Shown here piece by piece: positions 1 through 5,430 of a DNA stretch of 5,430 nucleotides. Source of the stretch: an uncultured Halomicronema sp. (GTDB taxonomy: Bacteria > Cyanobacteriota > Cyanobacteriia > Phormidesmidales > Phormidesmidaceae); NCBI GenBank assembly GCA_937897665.1, contig CALCPB010001017.1, positions 1 through 5,430 on the forward strand, written 5' to 3'. Under the pieces are notes generated by a model. It ran no database searches, had not been told where the DNA came from, and saw only the letters and a list, made by a program, of their open reading frames with translations. Within the stretch, counting starts at the first letter, position 1; each line of letters opens with the position of its first letter. A program made the position numbers and the translations under genes.

Positions 1-183
1 CTTGCGCCAATCCCTTAGCCTGTTGAATCGGGTGAGCCGCCAGTGTCTTTAGCCGCATCCCACAGCTTGAGCCAGTTGAGGGCAACCGCTCACGACGTTG
101 TGTGCGACACGCCTAATGATGAAACCGGTGTCGCCATTAATGACGATTTGGGCGCAGCGCGGCAGCTTGCATAACTGACTGTA

Positions 184-209
184 TTCACGTGAAATGTCTG
201 TAGAGACAT
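184..209. repeat. Two directly adjacent palindromes upstream of the DUF3352 gene
   Basis: TTCACGTGAA (184-193) is a perfect 10-base palindrome. It is followed without a gap by ATGTCT-GTAG-AGACAT (194-209), a perfect 6-bp inverted repeat with a 4-base loop. They lie about 70 bases upstream of the DUF3352 start. The position would suit an operator or a structured 5' leader, but no regulator can be named from the sequence. Confidence 0.5.
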
Positions 210-270
210 CACAACGGCCTGCGGGAACACTGGCCTGGGCAATTGTTGAAACCAGCCTCACTTTAGCAAC

Positions 271-275
271 AGGAG
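271..275 (+). promoter_or_regulatory. Ribosome binding site AGGAG of the DUF3352 gene
   Basis: AGGAG matches the anti-Shine-Dalgarno sequence well. It leaves only 3 bases before ATG 279 but 6 bases before the in-frame GTG at 282. By spacing alone GTG 282 would be the better start, although ATG is the commoner start codon. The protein changes by only one residue. Confidence 0.65.
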
Positions 276-278
276 ACA

Positions 279-2246
279 ATGGTGGCGAAAGTATCTCAAC
301 TGCAAGCGATCATGGCGATCGCGACGGCGGCCGCCATTGTGCAGCCAACCGGTCGGGCGATCGCTGACACCACCGCACCAGAGGCGGCTCAACACCTGCC
401 ACCCGATTTGGCCTACGTCATCTTGCTCGATACCCGCGACGAGACGTGGCAGCATCTCGAACAATACGCCCTCGGGCAGCAGCTGCAAGCAGAGAGCGGG
501 GCACCCCTGGATATTGGCGGCCTCCCCTTTTTGCCGACCGAACTCGATTACCAATCTGATATTGCCCCTTGGCTCGGCGACACCGTGGCAGTGGCGCTCA
601 TGCCGTTAGACACAGCCGACAGCACCCTGTCAGTCGTGACCGCGATCGCGAACCACGAGGTGTTGGTTGCCCCGATCGCCCAATCCAGTGAGTTCAGCGG
701 GTTTATCGATACGGTCAGCGAGCTGCGCGGCACCGCACCGGCAGTCGAGACCTATCAGACGTTCGATATTCTTTATTGGCAGCCGCAAGACCTCACGCTA
801 GAAGATGACTTCTTCACCCCACTCCCTGACGAGGCTCCCACGGACTCTGCCGCCCCGCTGCCGCTTGATCCCGCCGATCAGCAGGGAGCCGATTCGAGCC
901 CCGAACCCTTGCCGGTAGACTCCCCGGTTTCCGATGAGGCGATCGACGAGCCGATTGAGGAGCTGCCCGCCGACTTCCCCGATCCGACAGCTGCTGACTT
1001 CCCTTTTCCCGACATTCCCGGCTTGGCGATCGCCGTGCTGCCAGACGTGGGCGTTGCCGCCGAAAACCCAGTCGCTCTGCGCACTTGGTTTGATCAGCGG
1101 CCGGAGACCGCAACCACGGCCCTCGCCACCGACGATAGATTTCTGCGGACGCTGGCCCATCCTGAATATGATGGGGCACTGGGCATTGGATACGGCAATC
1201 TATCAGAAATGGTCAAGTATTCTTTGACCGACTTGGCGGTGTCGGACCTGTTCCCTGGTGGCGCTGCTCTGCCTCCCAATATTTTTTCGCCTGATCCGGC
1301 GCAGCTGGCTGCCTTAGACATCGATAGCAGCATTGAAGTCTTGATTTATCCCACTGCTCAGGGCATTCGCGTGCAGGGACGAGGCTATTATGACGATCCG
1401 CTCTTGCAAACCTTGTTGACGATTCATGAGCCTGCCCCGCAACAGGTACTAGAGCATATTCCGGGCAATAGCTATGGCCTGTTTAGCAGTCAGGATTGGG
1501 CGGCAGCCTGGCTAGAAGCGGTCACTATTCTGGAGGCCGAGGAAGACACCAGCGCAGCTCTAGAGCAGGCTCGGAGTTTTTTCAGCCTCGCCACCGGACT
1601 TGATCTGGATCAAGATGTCTTTAGCTGGATGGATCAGGGCTTTAGTGTCTTTCTCTTCCCCACCGAAGATACGCCTCTCACCACCTTTTTACCGGGCTTG
1701 GACATTGGCCTCGGCGTCGCGTTACAAACCAGCGATCGCGCCACAGCCGAGGCCACATTAGCGCAACTCGATCAGACTTGGGGCACTGGCGTTGGCATTA
1801 CGGTCGAGACTCAGGCGACCGCAACGGGGACTATCTCGAGCTGGCAGACTGACCTCGATAGCGATGGTCAGCTCGACAGCTTTTTAGGACATGGCTGGGC
1901 CAGCGACGATACGCTCATCTTGACCAGCAGTCTGGGCTCCCTCTCCAGCGTTCTATCATTAGAACCCGCTCAAGCCCTGCCAAACGCGCTGCGGTTTTTA
2001 GGCTCTACCGAAGACTTTCCCGCCGACAATCAAGGCTACGTCTTCGCTAATCTGGCCCCTATCAGAGCGCTGGCAGCCCGCTTCTTTCCGGTGATGTCGG
2101 GTGAGCCAGAATTACAAGAGTTTTCTCGCCTGCTGGGCTCGCTCAAAGCCATCAGCGGCACCCTCGCTTTTGAAGAAGACTATCTCCAGCTTGATGGCAT
2201 GGTGATGTTGGCTCCTGCCACCGTCCCGTGGGAACAGCCGGAATAA
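279..2246 (+). CDS. DUF3352 family exported protein with acidic insert
   Basis: A protein of 655 residues that I assign to DUF3352, a cyanobacterial family of unknown function. The N-terminal core (about 38-110) has the family-like pattern LPPDLAYVILLDTRDETW followed by DYQSDIAPWLGDTVAVAL, and the C-terminal part (about 345-650) continues the same fold-like pattern. Residues 1-29 look like a signal peptide: a single Lys, a hydrophobic stretch at 10-21, and an A-I-A cleavage motif at 27-29. An envelope or periplasmic location is therefore inferred. Residues 174-247 form an acidic, proline-rich low-complexity insert. A calcium-loop-like DLDSDGQLD lies at 525-533. The whole protein has only 3 Lys and 15 Arg. 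The start is ATG 279, with GTG 282 as an alternative favoured by AGGAG spacing. No terminator follows. The next confident gene starts 306 bases downstream, so it is probably transcribed alone. The gene is certain and the family likely; the function is unknown. Confidence 0.88.
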   Translation: MVAKVSQLQAIMAIATAAAIVQPTGRAIADTTAPEAAQHLPPDLAYVILLDTRDETWQHLEQYALGQQLQAESGAPLDIGGLPFLPTELDYQSDIAPWLGDTVAVALMPLDTADSTLSVVTAIANHEVLVAPIAQSSEFSGFIDTVSELRGTAPAVETYQTFDILYWQPQDLTLEDDFFTPLPDEAPTDSAAPLPLDPADQQGADSSPEPLPVDSPVSDEAIDEPIEELPADFPDPTAADFPFPDIPGLAIAVLPDVGVAAENPVALRTWFDQRPETATTALATDDRFLRTLAHPEYDGALGIGYGNLSEMVKYSLTDLAVSDLFPGGAALPPNIFSPDPAQLAALDIDSSIEVLIYPTAQGIRVQGRGYYDDPLLQTLLTIHEPAPQQVLEHIPGNSYGLFSSQDWAAAWLEAVTILEAEEDTSAALEQARSFFSLATGLDLDQDVFSWMDQGFSVFLFPTEDTPLTTFLPGLDIGLGVALQTSDRATAEATLAQLDQTWGTGVGITVETQATATGTISSWQTDLDSDGQLDSFLGHGWASDDTLILTSSLGSLSSVLSLEPAQALPNALRFLGSTEDFPADNQGYVFANLAPIRALAARFFPVMSGEPELQEFSRLLGSLKAISGTLAFEEDYLQLDGMVMLAPATVPWEQPE

Positions 2247-2285
2247 GTCCGGTGCTCTGAACGCTAGGCTAAATGGGATGCCTGC

Positions 2286-2429
2286 ATGTTCTGTGGCAAG
2301 TGGCGTCGCCATTCCGATTGGATTGCCCTGCGCTGCTCCCAGTGTCGAGGATGCCGATTACCCAAATCTTGGTTTGACGCCCCACTGCCCGCCCGTGTCT
2401 GCCACGCGGCTAATGAACCGCAGCCTTAA
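2286..2429 (+). CDS. Possible small Cys-rich protein (47 residues)
   Basis: A short frame between DUF3352 and rnc, unrecognised as any family. It encodes 47 residues with five cysteines: C3, then C17, C20 and C23 in a C-x2-C-x2-C cluster (RCSQCRGCRLPK), then C39 beside H40, with H9 also available. The arrangement could hold a zinc ion. The N-terminal half is basic and Trp-rich (W6, W12, W29), unlike the acidic neighbours. A weak GGGA ribosome-like site lies at 2275-2278, 7 bases before ATG. About 60 percent of third codon positions are G or C, compatible with coding. Two other short frames overlap the same DNA (starts 2273 and 2278), so chance openness is a real possibility. It could also be a remnant of a larger zinc-ribbon protein. 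Confidence 0.3.
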   Translation: MFCGKWRRHSDWIALRCSQCRGCRLPKSWFDAPLPARVCHAANEPQP

Positions 2430-2485
2430 GCAGCGGTATTGAATGGGTGCCAGCCACCTCATCCGTGAACCGCCAGCGGATTTGA

Positions 2486-2491
2486 TATAAC
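2486..2491 (+). promoter_or_regulatory. Candidate -10 box of rnc
   Basis: TATAAC resembles a sigma-70 type -10 element in an otherwise GC-rich gap. Transcription would begin near 2498, giving a leader of about 55 bases before ATG 2553. No convincing -35 hexamer lies 16-18 bases upstream (the matching place reads CCGTGA), so the call is tentative. Confidence 0.28.
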
Positions 2492-2552
2492 GAAAAGGTT
2501 GTCAGTCCGGCGTTTTCCGTCGCGCTGCGGTATATCTGGTACTCCATTGGCT

Positions 2553-3281
2553 ATGACTGATTTTGACCCGCCCGTGCCCCCGCCGCCGAATTTGCGCCGC
2601 TGCGTGCAGCATCTGGGCATTCCAGATCAGGCCATCCGCTGGGATCTGCTCGATCAAGCCCTGGTACATGCCTCGTCATCATCGGAGCGCAACAACGAAC
2701 GTCTGGAATTTTTGGGTGACTCGGTGCTGCGATTGGCCGCCGCTGAATACCTGATGGAAAAGTATCCCAAGGCTTTGGTCGGCGAGCTAACGATGGTGCG
2801 ATCGCACCTAGTCAGCGATCAAACCCTCAGCGAAATTGCCACAGCCTTGGGGCTCGAAGCGTTTTTGCAAGTGTCGAGTGCCGCCGCCGGTGATCAGGCC
2901 GCACGGCCCAAACGCTTGGCGGATGCGATGGAAGCCATTTTGGCGGTGCTGTATCTCAGCAACGGCAACCTGCAGTTAGTGCGTCCGTGGCTCGATCCTC
3001 ATCTTGAAACGCTGGCCCAGCGCCTGCTCAAAAATCCTGCCGCTCACAACCCCAAAACAGCCCTGCAGGAGCTGACCCAAAAGCGCTTTAAAGTGCTGCC
3101 CGACTATCGCACCGTCGAAGCTAACCTCCTGCACGGTGATCCGGCTCGCTTTCGCTCTGAGGTCTGGTTTCGCGATCGCTGTCTGGGCTCGGGGGTGGGG
3201 GCATCGCGCAAGGCCGCTGAGCAGGCGGCAGCGCTTGAAGCCTATCGCGCTCTACAGCAGATTGAGATGCAGGCCCAGTAG
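2553..3281 (+). CDS. rnc: Ribonuclease III
   Basis: A double-strand-specific endoribonuclease that cleaves structured RNA such as rRNA precursors and sense/antisense duplexes, acting in the cytoplasm as a homodimer. From ATG 2553 the protein has 242 residues, slightly longer than E. coli RNase III (226). The signature NERLEFLGDSVL spans 48-59. Counterparts of the E. coli metal and catalytic residues E38, E41, D45, E65, D114 and E117 are E49, E52, D56, E78, D124 and E127, so the enzyme should be active. A linker near 160 leads to a dsRNA-binding domain (about 166-235) with NPKTALQELTQ at its start and the ASRKAAEQAAA helix at its end. The frame is open to a TTG at 2499, adding 18 residues, but that would place the start almost on a possible transcription start, so ATG 2553 is preferred. 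Neither start has a strong ribosome site. The N-terminus is proline-rich (residues 6-12). Confidence 0.95.
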   Translation: MTDFDPPVPPPPNLRRCVQHLGIPDQAIRWDLLDQALVHASSSSERNNERLEFLGDSVLRLAAAEYLMEKYPKALVGELTMVRSHLVSDQTLSEIATALGLEAFLQVSSAAAGDQAARPKRLADAMEAILAVLYLSNGNLQLVRPWLDPHLETLAQRLLKNPAAHNPKTALQELTQKRFKVLPDYRTVEANLLHGDPARFRSEVWFRDRCLGSGVGASRKAAEQAAALEAYRALQQIEMQAQ

Positions 3282-3310
3282 GCTAGTGAGCACGAGGCTC
3301 AAAATAGCCT
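3280..3310 (+). terminator. Weak hairpin at the end of rnc
   Basis: AGGCTA (3280-3285) pairs with TAGCCT (3305-3310), and inside it GAGC (3288-3291) pairs with GCTC (3297-3300). The hairpin begins at the rnc stop codon and is followed only by TTC, not a T-run. It could be a poor intrinsic terminator or a 3'-end-stabilising structure. Confidence 0.25.
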
Positions 3311-3324
3311 TTCTGAACCCAAGG

Positions 3325-3474
3325 ATGGGGTCGTGCCTAACCCTGACTGAAAAACCTGTGTGTCCTGATGATGTGACTGAGACGCCGCTCCCTGACAGTC
3401 GGCAATCCGCCGAGGTATGGGAGCAGCTATCCGCCAATCGGCTCAAGGTGTTGAGCCAGATAGCGATGATTTAG
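3325..3474 (+). CDS. Doubtful small ORF (49 residues)
   Basis: A frame of 49 codons between rnc and the DoxX-like gene, not recognised. It begins MGSCLTLTEKP and ends with a segment that looks like an amphipathic helix (AEVWEQLSANRLKVLSQIAM, about 29-48). There is no signal peptide or membrane segment. About 63 percent of third codon positions are G or C, similar to the neighbours, which is mild support for coding. Against it, the purine run AAGG touches the ATG directly and cannot serve as a normal ribosome site, and the frame is merely the tail of a longer open stretch overlapping rnc. It may be a genuine small protein, the remnant of a decayed gene, or chance. Confidence 0.25.
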   Translation: MGSCLTLTEKPVCPDDVTETPLPDSRQSAEVWEQLSANRLKVLSQIAMI

Positions 3475-3598
3475 GTCATCCCATGCTAGTACCCTTGATC
3501 CTTACGCCCTGAATCCGGCAGCCCGCTTAACAGCCAAAAACCAGGATCTACTCAGCGTTTTCTTAGGTAGATGTCCGATGCTTGGGGGGAACAGCCTT

Positions 3599-3603
3599 GA
3601 GGA
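3599..3603 (+). promoter_or_regulatory. Ribosome binding site GAGGA deciding the DoxX-like start
   Basis: GAGGA ends 7 bases before ATG 3611, an ideal spacing. The upstream in-frame ATG at 3578 has no comparable site and would add 11 non-conserved-looking residues. The site therefore favours 3611. Confidence 0.75.
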
Positions 3604-3610
3604 ATTCATC

Positions 3611-4054
3611 ATGGTGAGTAAACAGAACGTTGGTGGACGAGTCCCGCTCGTATTGTTTTTGCTGCGGTTGGGCGTGTTTATTGTGATGCTGGTTTGGGCG
3701 CTCGATAAATTTTTTGCCCCCGATCATGCCAGTCAAGTCTTTGCTGCTTTTTATGGTCTTCAGGGGTTAGGGCGATCGCTGGTGTATGGCATCGGTACCG
3801 TTCAGCTCCTGCTGGTTTTAGGATTTATGGCGGGCTTCAAAAAAACCTGGACCTATGGTGCCGTGCTGCTCATGCACGGGCTGTCTACGCTGGTTTCGTT
3901 TGCCCGCTACCTCGACCCGTTTACGCCGCCTAACATTCTCTTTTTTGCCGCTTGGCCGATGCTAGCCGCCTGCTTTGGGCTGTTTTATTTGCGTGATCTT
4001 GACACCTTGTGGACTGTGGATAAGGACAAACCCCACAAACAAATCAATGTGTAG
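3611..4054 (+). CDS. DoxX-like four-helix membrane protein
   Basis: A small integral membrane protein of 147 residues from ATG 3611. Four hydrophobic segments are visible at about 11-30, 57-76, 79-97 and 107-127, with a hydrophilic tail (DKDKPHKQ) that would face the same side as the N-terminus. The first helix ends in WALDKFFAP, resembling the G/x-x-K-x-F pattern after helix 1 in DoxX-like proteins. Other polar residues at or near the helices are Q65, H89 and R99. Size and topology fit the DoxX superfamily, whose members are often tied to thiol or quinone redox chemistry, but no catalytic role can be read here. The nearest confident gene upstream ends 329 bases away and a strong terminator follows, so it looks monocistronic. 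Gene certain; family assignment moderate. An in-frame ATG at 3578 would give 158 residues. Confidence 0.85.
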   Translation: MVSKQNVGGRVPLVLFLLRLGVFIVMLVWALDKFFAPDHASQVFAAFYGLQGLGRSLVYGIGTVQLLLVLGFMAGFKKTWTYGAVLLMHGLSTLVSFARYLDPFTPPNILFFAAWPMLAACFGLFYLRDLDTLWTVDKDKPHKQINV

Positions 4055-4112
4055 TCAGTCGTAGCGATCAATTCGCCTCGCCCAGCATCCCCGCTGCAGT
4101 GCAAGGTATTTG

Positions 4113-4148
4113 GGGCTGTCTCTTGCTGAAGAGACAGCCCTATTTTTT
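4113..4148 (+). terminator. Strong intrinsic terminator of the DoxX-like gene
   Basis: GGGCTGTCTCTT (4113-4124) pairs perfectly with AAGAGACAGCCC (4129-4140) around a GCTG loop, followed by TATTTTTT. The 12-bp stem and T-run make a clear Rho-independent terminator 58 bases after the stop codon. On the minus strand no T-run follows, so it acts in the plus direction only. Confidence 0.92.
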
Positions 4149-4549
4149 GCGCATCAGGATCAGCCACTATACGGACGCTAGGGCGATCGCTTGGTGACAA
4201 TTGCGGAAAGATTTTGTCGAGGTTGGGGAGGTCTCTCAGTGGTGCCACTGAAATCAAGGAAAGCCTCTCCCTGTCTAGATTCTGCAGACCTCTGAAAGAT
4301 CAAAAAAATCCGGTTTCCGGCACGGTTGAGTGAAAGAAGTTTAGAGACGTCGAGTTGGGCAGTGGGTGACCGGGATTAGGGAATGTGCCAAGGAGAAATT
4401 GATCTCGCTGGCGCGCCTTTTGACCCGCATCTGCCCCAGGCTGGGCCAGGCAAGATCGCCGGTAACGGATATCGCGATCGCTCATCCTTCGTTCTCCGGG
4501 TGTGCTTCTACCAACTGCACTCATACCGGCAACGCAAAGATCCAGACTT
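4149..4549. other. About 400 bases without a convincing gene
   Basis: No frame here has coding character or a good start. The short open frame at 4366-4563 overlaps the next gene and is not recognisable. The region holds two HIP1 octamers (4183, 4474), an inverted repeat at 4236-4251, a 7-bp inverted repeat GAGGTCT (4228-4234) / AGACCTC (4286-4292) enclosing it, and an A-run at 4302-4308. It may contain the promoter and a long leader of the last gene, but no -10/-35 pair stands out. Confidence 0.55.
4236..4251. repeat. Short inverted repeat in the gap before the last gene
   Basis: TCAGTGG (4236-4242) and CCACTGA (4245-4251) are perfect complements separated by TG. Such a tight arrangement looks more like a protein-binding dyad than an RNA hairpin, which needs a larger loop. 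It sits about 300 bases upstream of the last gene. Confidence 0.4.
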
Positions 4550-5430
4550 ATGTTGAGCAATGAGCTTGTTTTCGCGGCAGAAACCTTGCCGCTGCCTGCA
4601 GCTGGAGAAGCTGAGGCACCATCGATGCTGCCTGATACCGCATTTGGTCTCAAGCAGTCACCACTGCTACCCGATTTTGAGGATGCACTTGACTCAGCGT
4701 TAGAGGAGATTGGCGGATCGTCCATCACCCTGACGTTCCTCACGGAGCCTGGGGATACCGCACAGCCCGGCGCTGACGGCGACGCTGACGACCTGCTCGG
4801 TGAGGCCACAGCCCAGCTGTGGACAGCGGCTCAGGCCGTGCTCGATAACTTTATCAGCCGCCCTGACAGCGACTCAGCCCTGGCCCTGACCTTTGGCGAA
4901 GCAGACACGACAACGACCGCTCAAGACCTGCTGCAAGGCCTCATTACTGGCCAGGCGTCGCCGCAGGTGGTCATCTTGCCGATGGCTGAACTCATGGCTC
5001 AAGGGGCCTATGCGGCTGACACTGACACGATTTTCCTCGCCCAAGAGCTGTTTGGCCCGCCCAACACCTTGCAGGTTGACCAGCCCGAACACTTACTGCG
5101 CGTCTTTGTCGAAGAACTCGGACATTTCATTGATGATCAGATCAATCTAGTCGATACACCGGGGGATGAAGGGGCACTGTTTGCCGCTCAGGTGTGGGGC
5201 GAGACGCTTTCAGCTGCAACGCTCCATGATCTCCAGAGCGAAAACGACATGACGACCCTGACCTTGGATGGGCAAACCTTTCAGATCGAACAGGCCGATT
5301 TGGGGCCGGGCACATTTACCGTTGCTGCTAACGGCCAGCTCGCGATCGAATTCTTAGCCGATAGTGGAGCCTACCGCGGTCAACTGGCAATTTTCAGTCT
5401 GGAAGGCATGGACGGGCTCGCACCAGGCTC
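4550..5430 (+). CDS. N-terminal part of a large modular cyanobacterial protein with EELGH motif
   Basis: An open frame from ATG 4550 that leaves the window after 293 codons, so the C-terminus is missing. Residues 1-140 are acidic and variable, with no signal peptide. Residues about 140-218 form a recognisable block: VVILPMAELMAQGAYAADTDTIFLA in outline, then VFVEELGHFIDD (185-196) and TPGDEGALFA (203-212). Residues about 250-293 start a second module ending IFSLEGMDGLAPGS. I recall this order from large cyanobacterial proteins that continue with DUF4114, Calx-beta or RTX-type calcium-binding repeats, often exported by type I secretion through a C-terminal signal; whether that applies here cannot be seen. 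No good ribosome site precedes ATG 4550. An in-frame GTG at 4502 is an alternative, and the frame is closed upstream by TAA 4463. Function unknown; an extracellular or surface role is inferred. Confidence 0.8.
   Translation, partial: MLSNELVFAAETLPLPAAGEAEAPSMLPDTAFGLKQSPLLPDFEDALDSALEEIGGSSITLTFLTEPGDTAQPGADGDADDLLGEATAQLWTAAQAVLDNFISRPDSDSALALTFGEADTTTTAQDLLQGLITGQASPQVVILPMAELMAQGAYAADTDTIFLAQELFGPPNTLQVDQPEHLLRVFVEELGHFIDDQINLVDTPGDEGALFAAQVWGETLSAATLHDLQSENDMTTLTLDGQTFQIEQADLGPGTFTVAANGQLAIEFLADSGAYRGQLAIFSLEGMDGLAPG

Larger units (their letters stand above)
1..278. other. Left flank, mostly intergenic, with possible gene edges
   Basis: No convincing complete gene is visible here. Two short open stretches touch the left edge. 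On the minus strand, an ATG at 58-56 opens a frame that runs out of the window (19 codons beginning MRLKTLAAHP). On the plus strand, a frame open from base 2 ends at TAG 50-52. Either could be the edge of a real neighbouring gene, but neither is recognisable and the minus-strand ATG has no clear ribosome site. If the minus-strand frame is real, 59-278 is a divergent promoter region. The rest contains two adjacent palindromes and the ribosome site of the next gene. I found no clear -35/-10 pair. Confidence 0.4.
315..4481. repeat. Ten dispersed HIP1 octamers (GCGATCGC)
   Basis: Exact copies start at 315, 357, 642, 1026, 1732, 2798, 3172, 3772, 4183 and 4474. About 0.1 copy would be expected by chance in a window this size with even base use. 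HIP1 is a known highly iterated palindrome of many cyanobacterial genomes. Eight copies lie inside genes and two in the gap at 4149-4549. They identify the lineage and are not regulatory sites of particular genes. Confidence 0.95.

Noticed and set aside
243..271. TTGTTG or TTGAAA as a -35 box for the DUF3352 gene
   Set aside because: No -10-like hexamer lies at the required 16-18 base distance.
49..279. Minus-strand open frame of 76 codons in the left flank
   Set aside because: No recognisable domain, composition looks random, and it overlaps the palindromes and ribosome site of the plus-strand gene.
798..1179. Several minus-strand open frames of 68-121 codons inside the DUF3352 gene
   Set aside because: They are antisense to the acidic Pro-rich insert, give Arg/Gly-rich sequence, overlap one another and have no motifs.
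2241..2255. CCGG-AATAAGT-CCGG hairpin at the DUF3352 stop as a terminator
   Set aside because: Four-pair stem and no T-run after it.
4303..4322. Minus-strand terminator-like CCGG-AAA-CCGG followed by a T-run
   Set aside because: The stem is only four base pairs with a three-base loop, and no minus-strand gene precedes it.
315..4481. GCGATCGC copies as operators or recombination sites
   Set aside because: They are spread evenly through genes and gaps, as expected of the genome-wide HIP1 element.
4300..4809. Minus-strand open frame of 169 codons over the start of the last gene
   Set aside because: Ser/Ala/Gly-rich translation typical of the antisense of a GC-rich acidic gene; the plus-strand frame has recognisable motifs.
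1..5430. Mobile element, CRISPR array, tRNA or defence island
   Set aside because: No transposase or integrase motif, terminal repeats, regularly spaced repeats or cloverleaf was seen on either strand.

Overview
This window is almost certainly from a GC-rich cyanobacterium. The octamer GCGATCGC (HIP1, a cyanobacterial genome signature) occurs ten times in 5.4 kb. The gene families also fit: a DUF3352 exported protein, a cyanobacterial-type RNase III, and the start of a modular protein of a kind I know from filamentous cyanobacteria. The strongly acidic, lysine-poor proteins would suit a marine or halotolerant Leptolyngbya-like lineage, but that is inference.

Layout. All confident genes are on the + strand. 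Positions 1-278 are a non-coding flank with two touching palindromes and an AGGAG ribosome site. Positions 279-2246 encode a 655-residue DUF3352 protein with a likely signal peptide, an acidic Pro-rich insert and a DxDxDGxxD loop. The next 300 bases hold a possible 47-codon Cys-rich ORF (2286-2429) and a possible promoter. RNase III (rnc) follows, best started at 2553 and ending at 3281, with all catalytic residues and a C-terminal dsRNA-binding domain. The 330-base gap after it holds a weak hairpin and a doubtful 49-codon ORF. A four-helix DoxX-like membrane protein (3611-4054) comes next, closed by a strong intrinsic terminator (4113-4148). About 400 bases of apparently non-coding DNA precede the last gene, which starts near 4550 and runs off the right edge. 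It carries an EELGHxxD element followed by GDEG and an FSLEGM module.

How the genes work together. The spacings of roughly 300 to 500 bases between confident genes, the strong terminator and the unrelated functions suggest mostly independent transcription units rather than one operon. RNase III is a housekeeping RNA-processing enzyme. The other three are envelope or extracellular proteins of undetermined function. I see no transposon, CRISPR array, tRNA or rRNA, and no convincing multi-gene novel system. The most interesting item is the truncated last gene, whose EELGH...GDEG segment resembles a zinc-peptidase active site with its first histidine replaced by glutamate.
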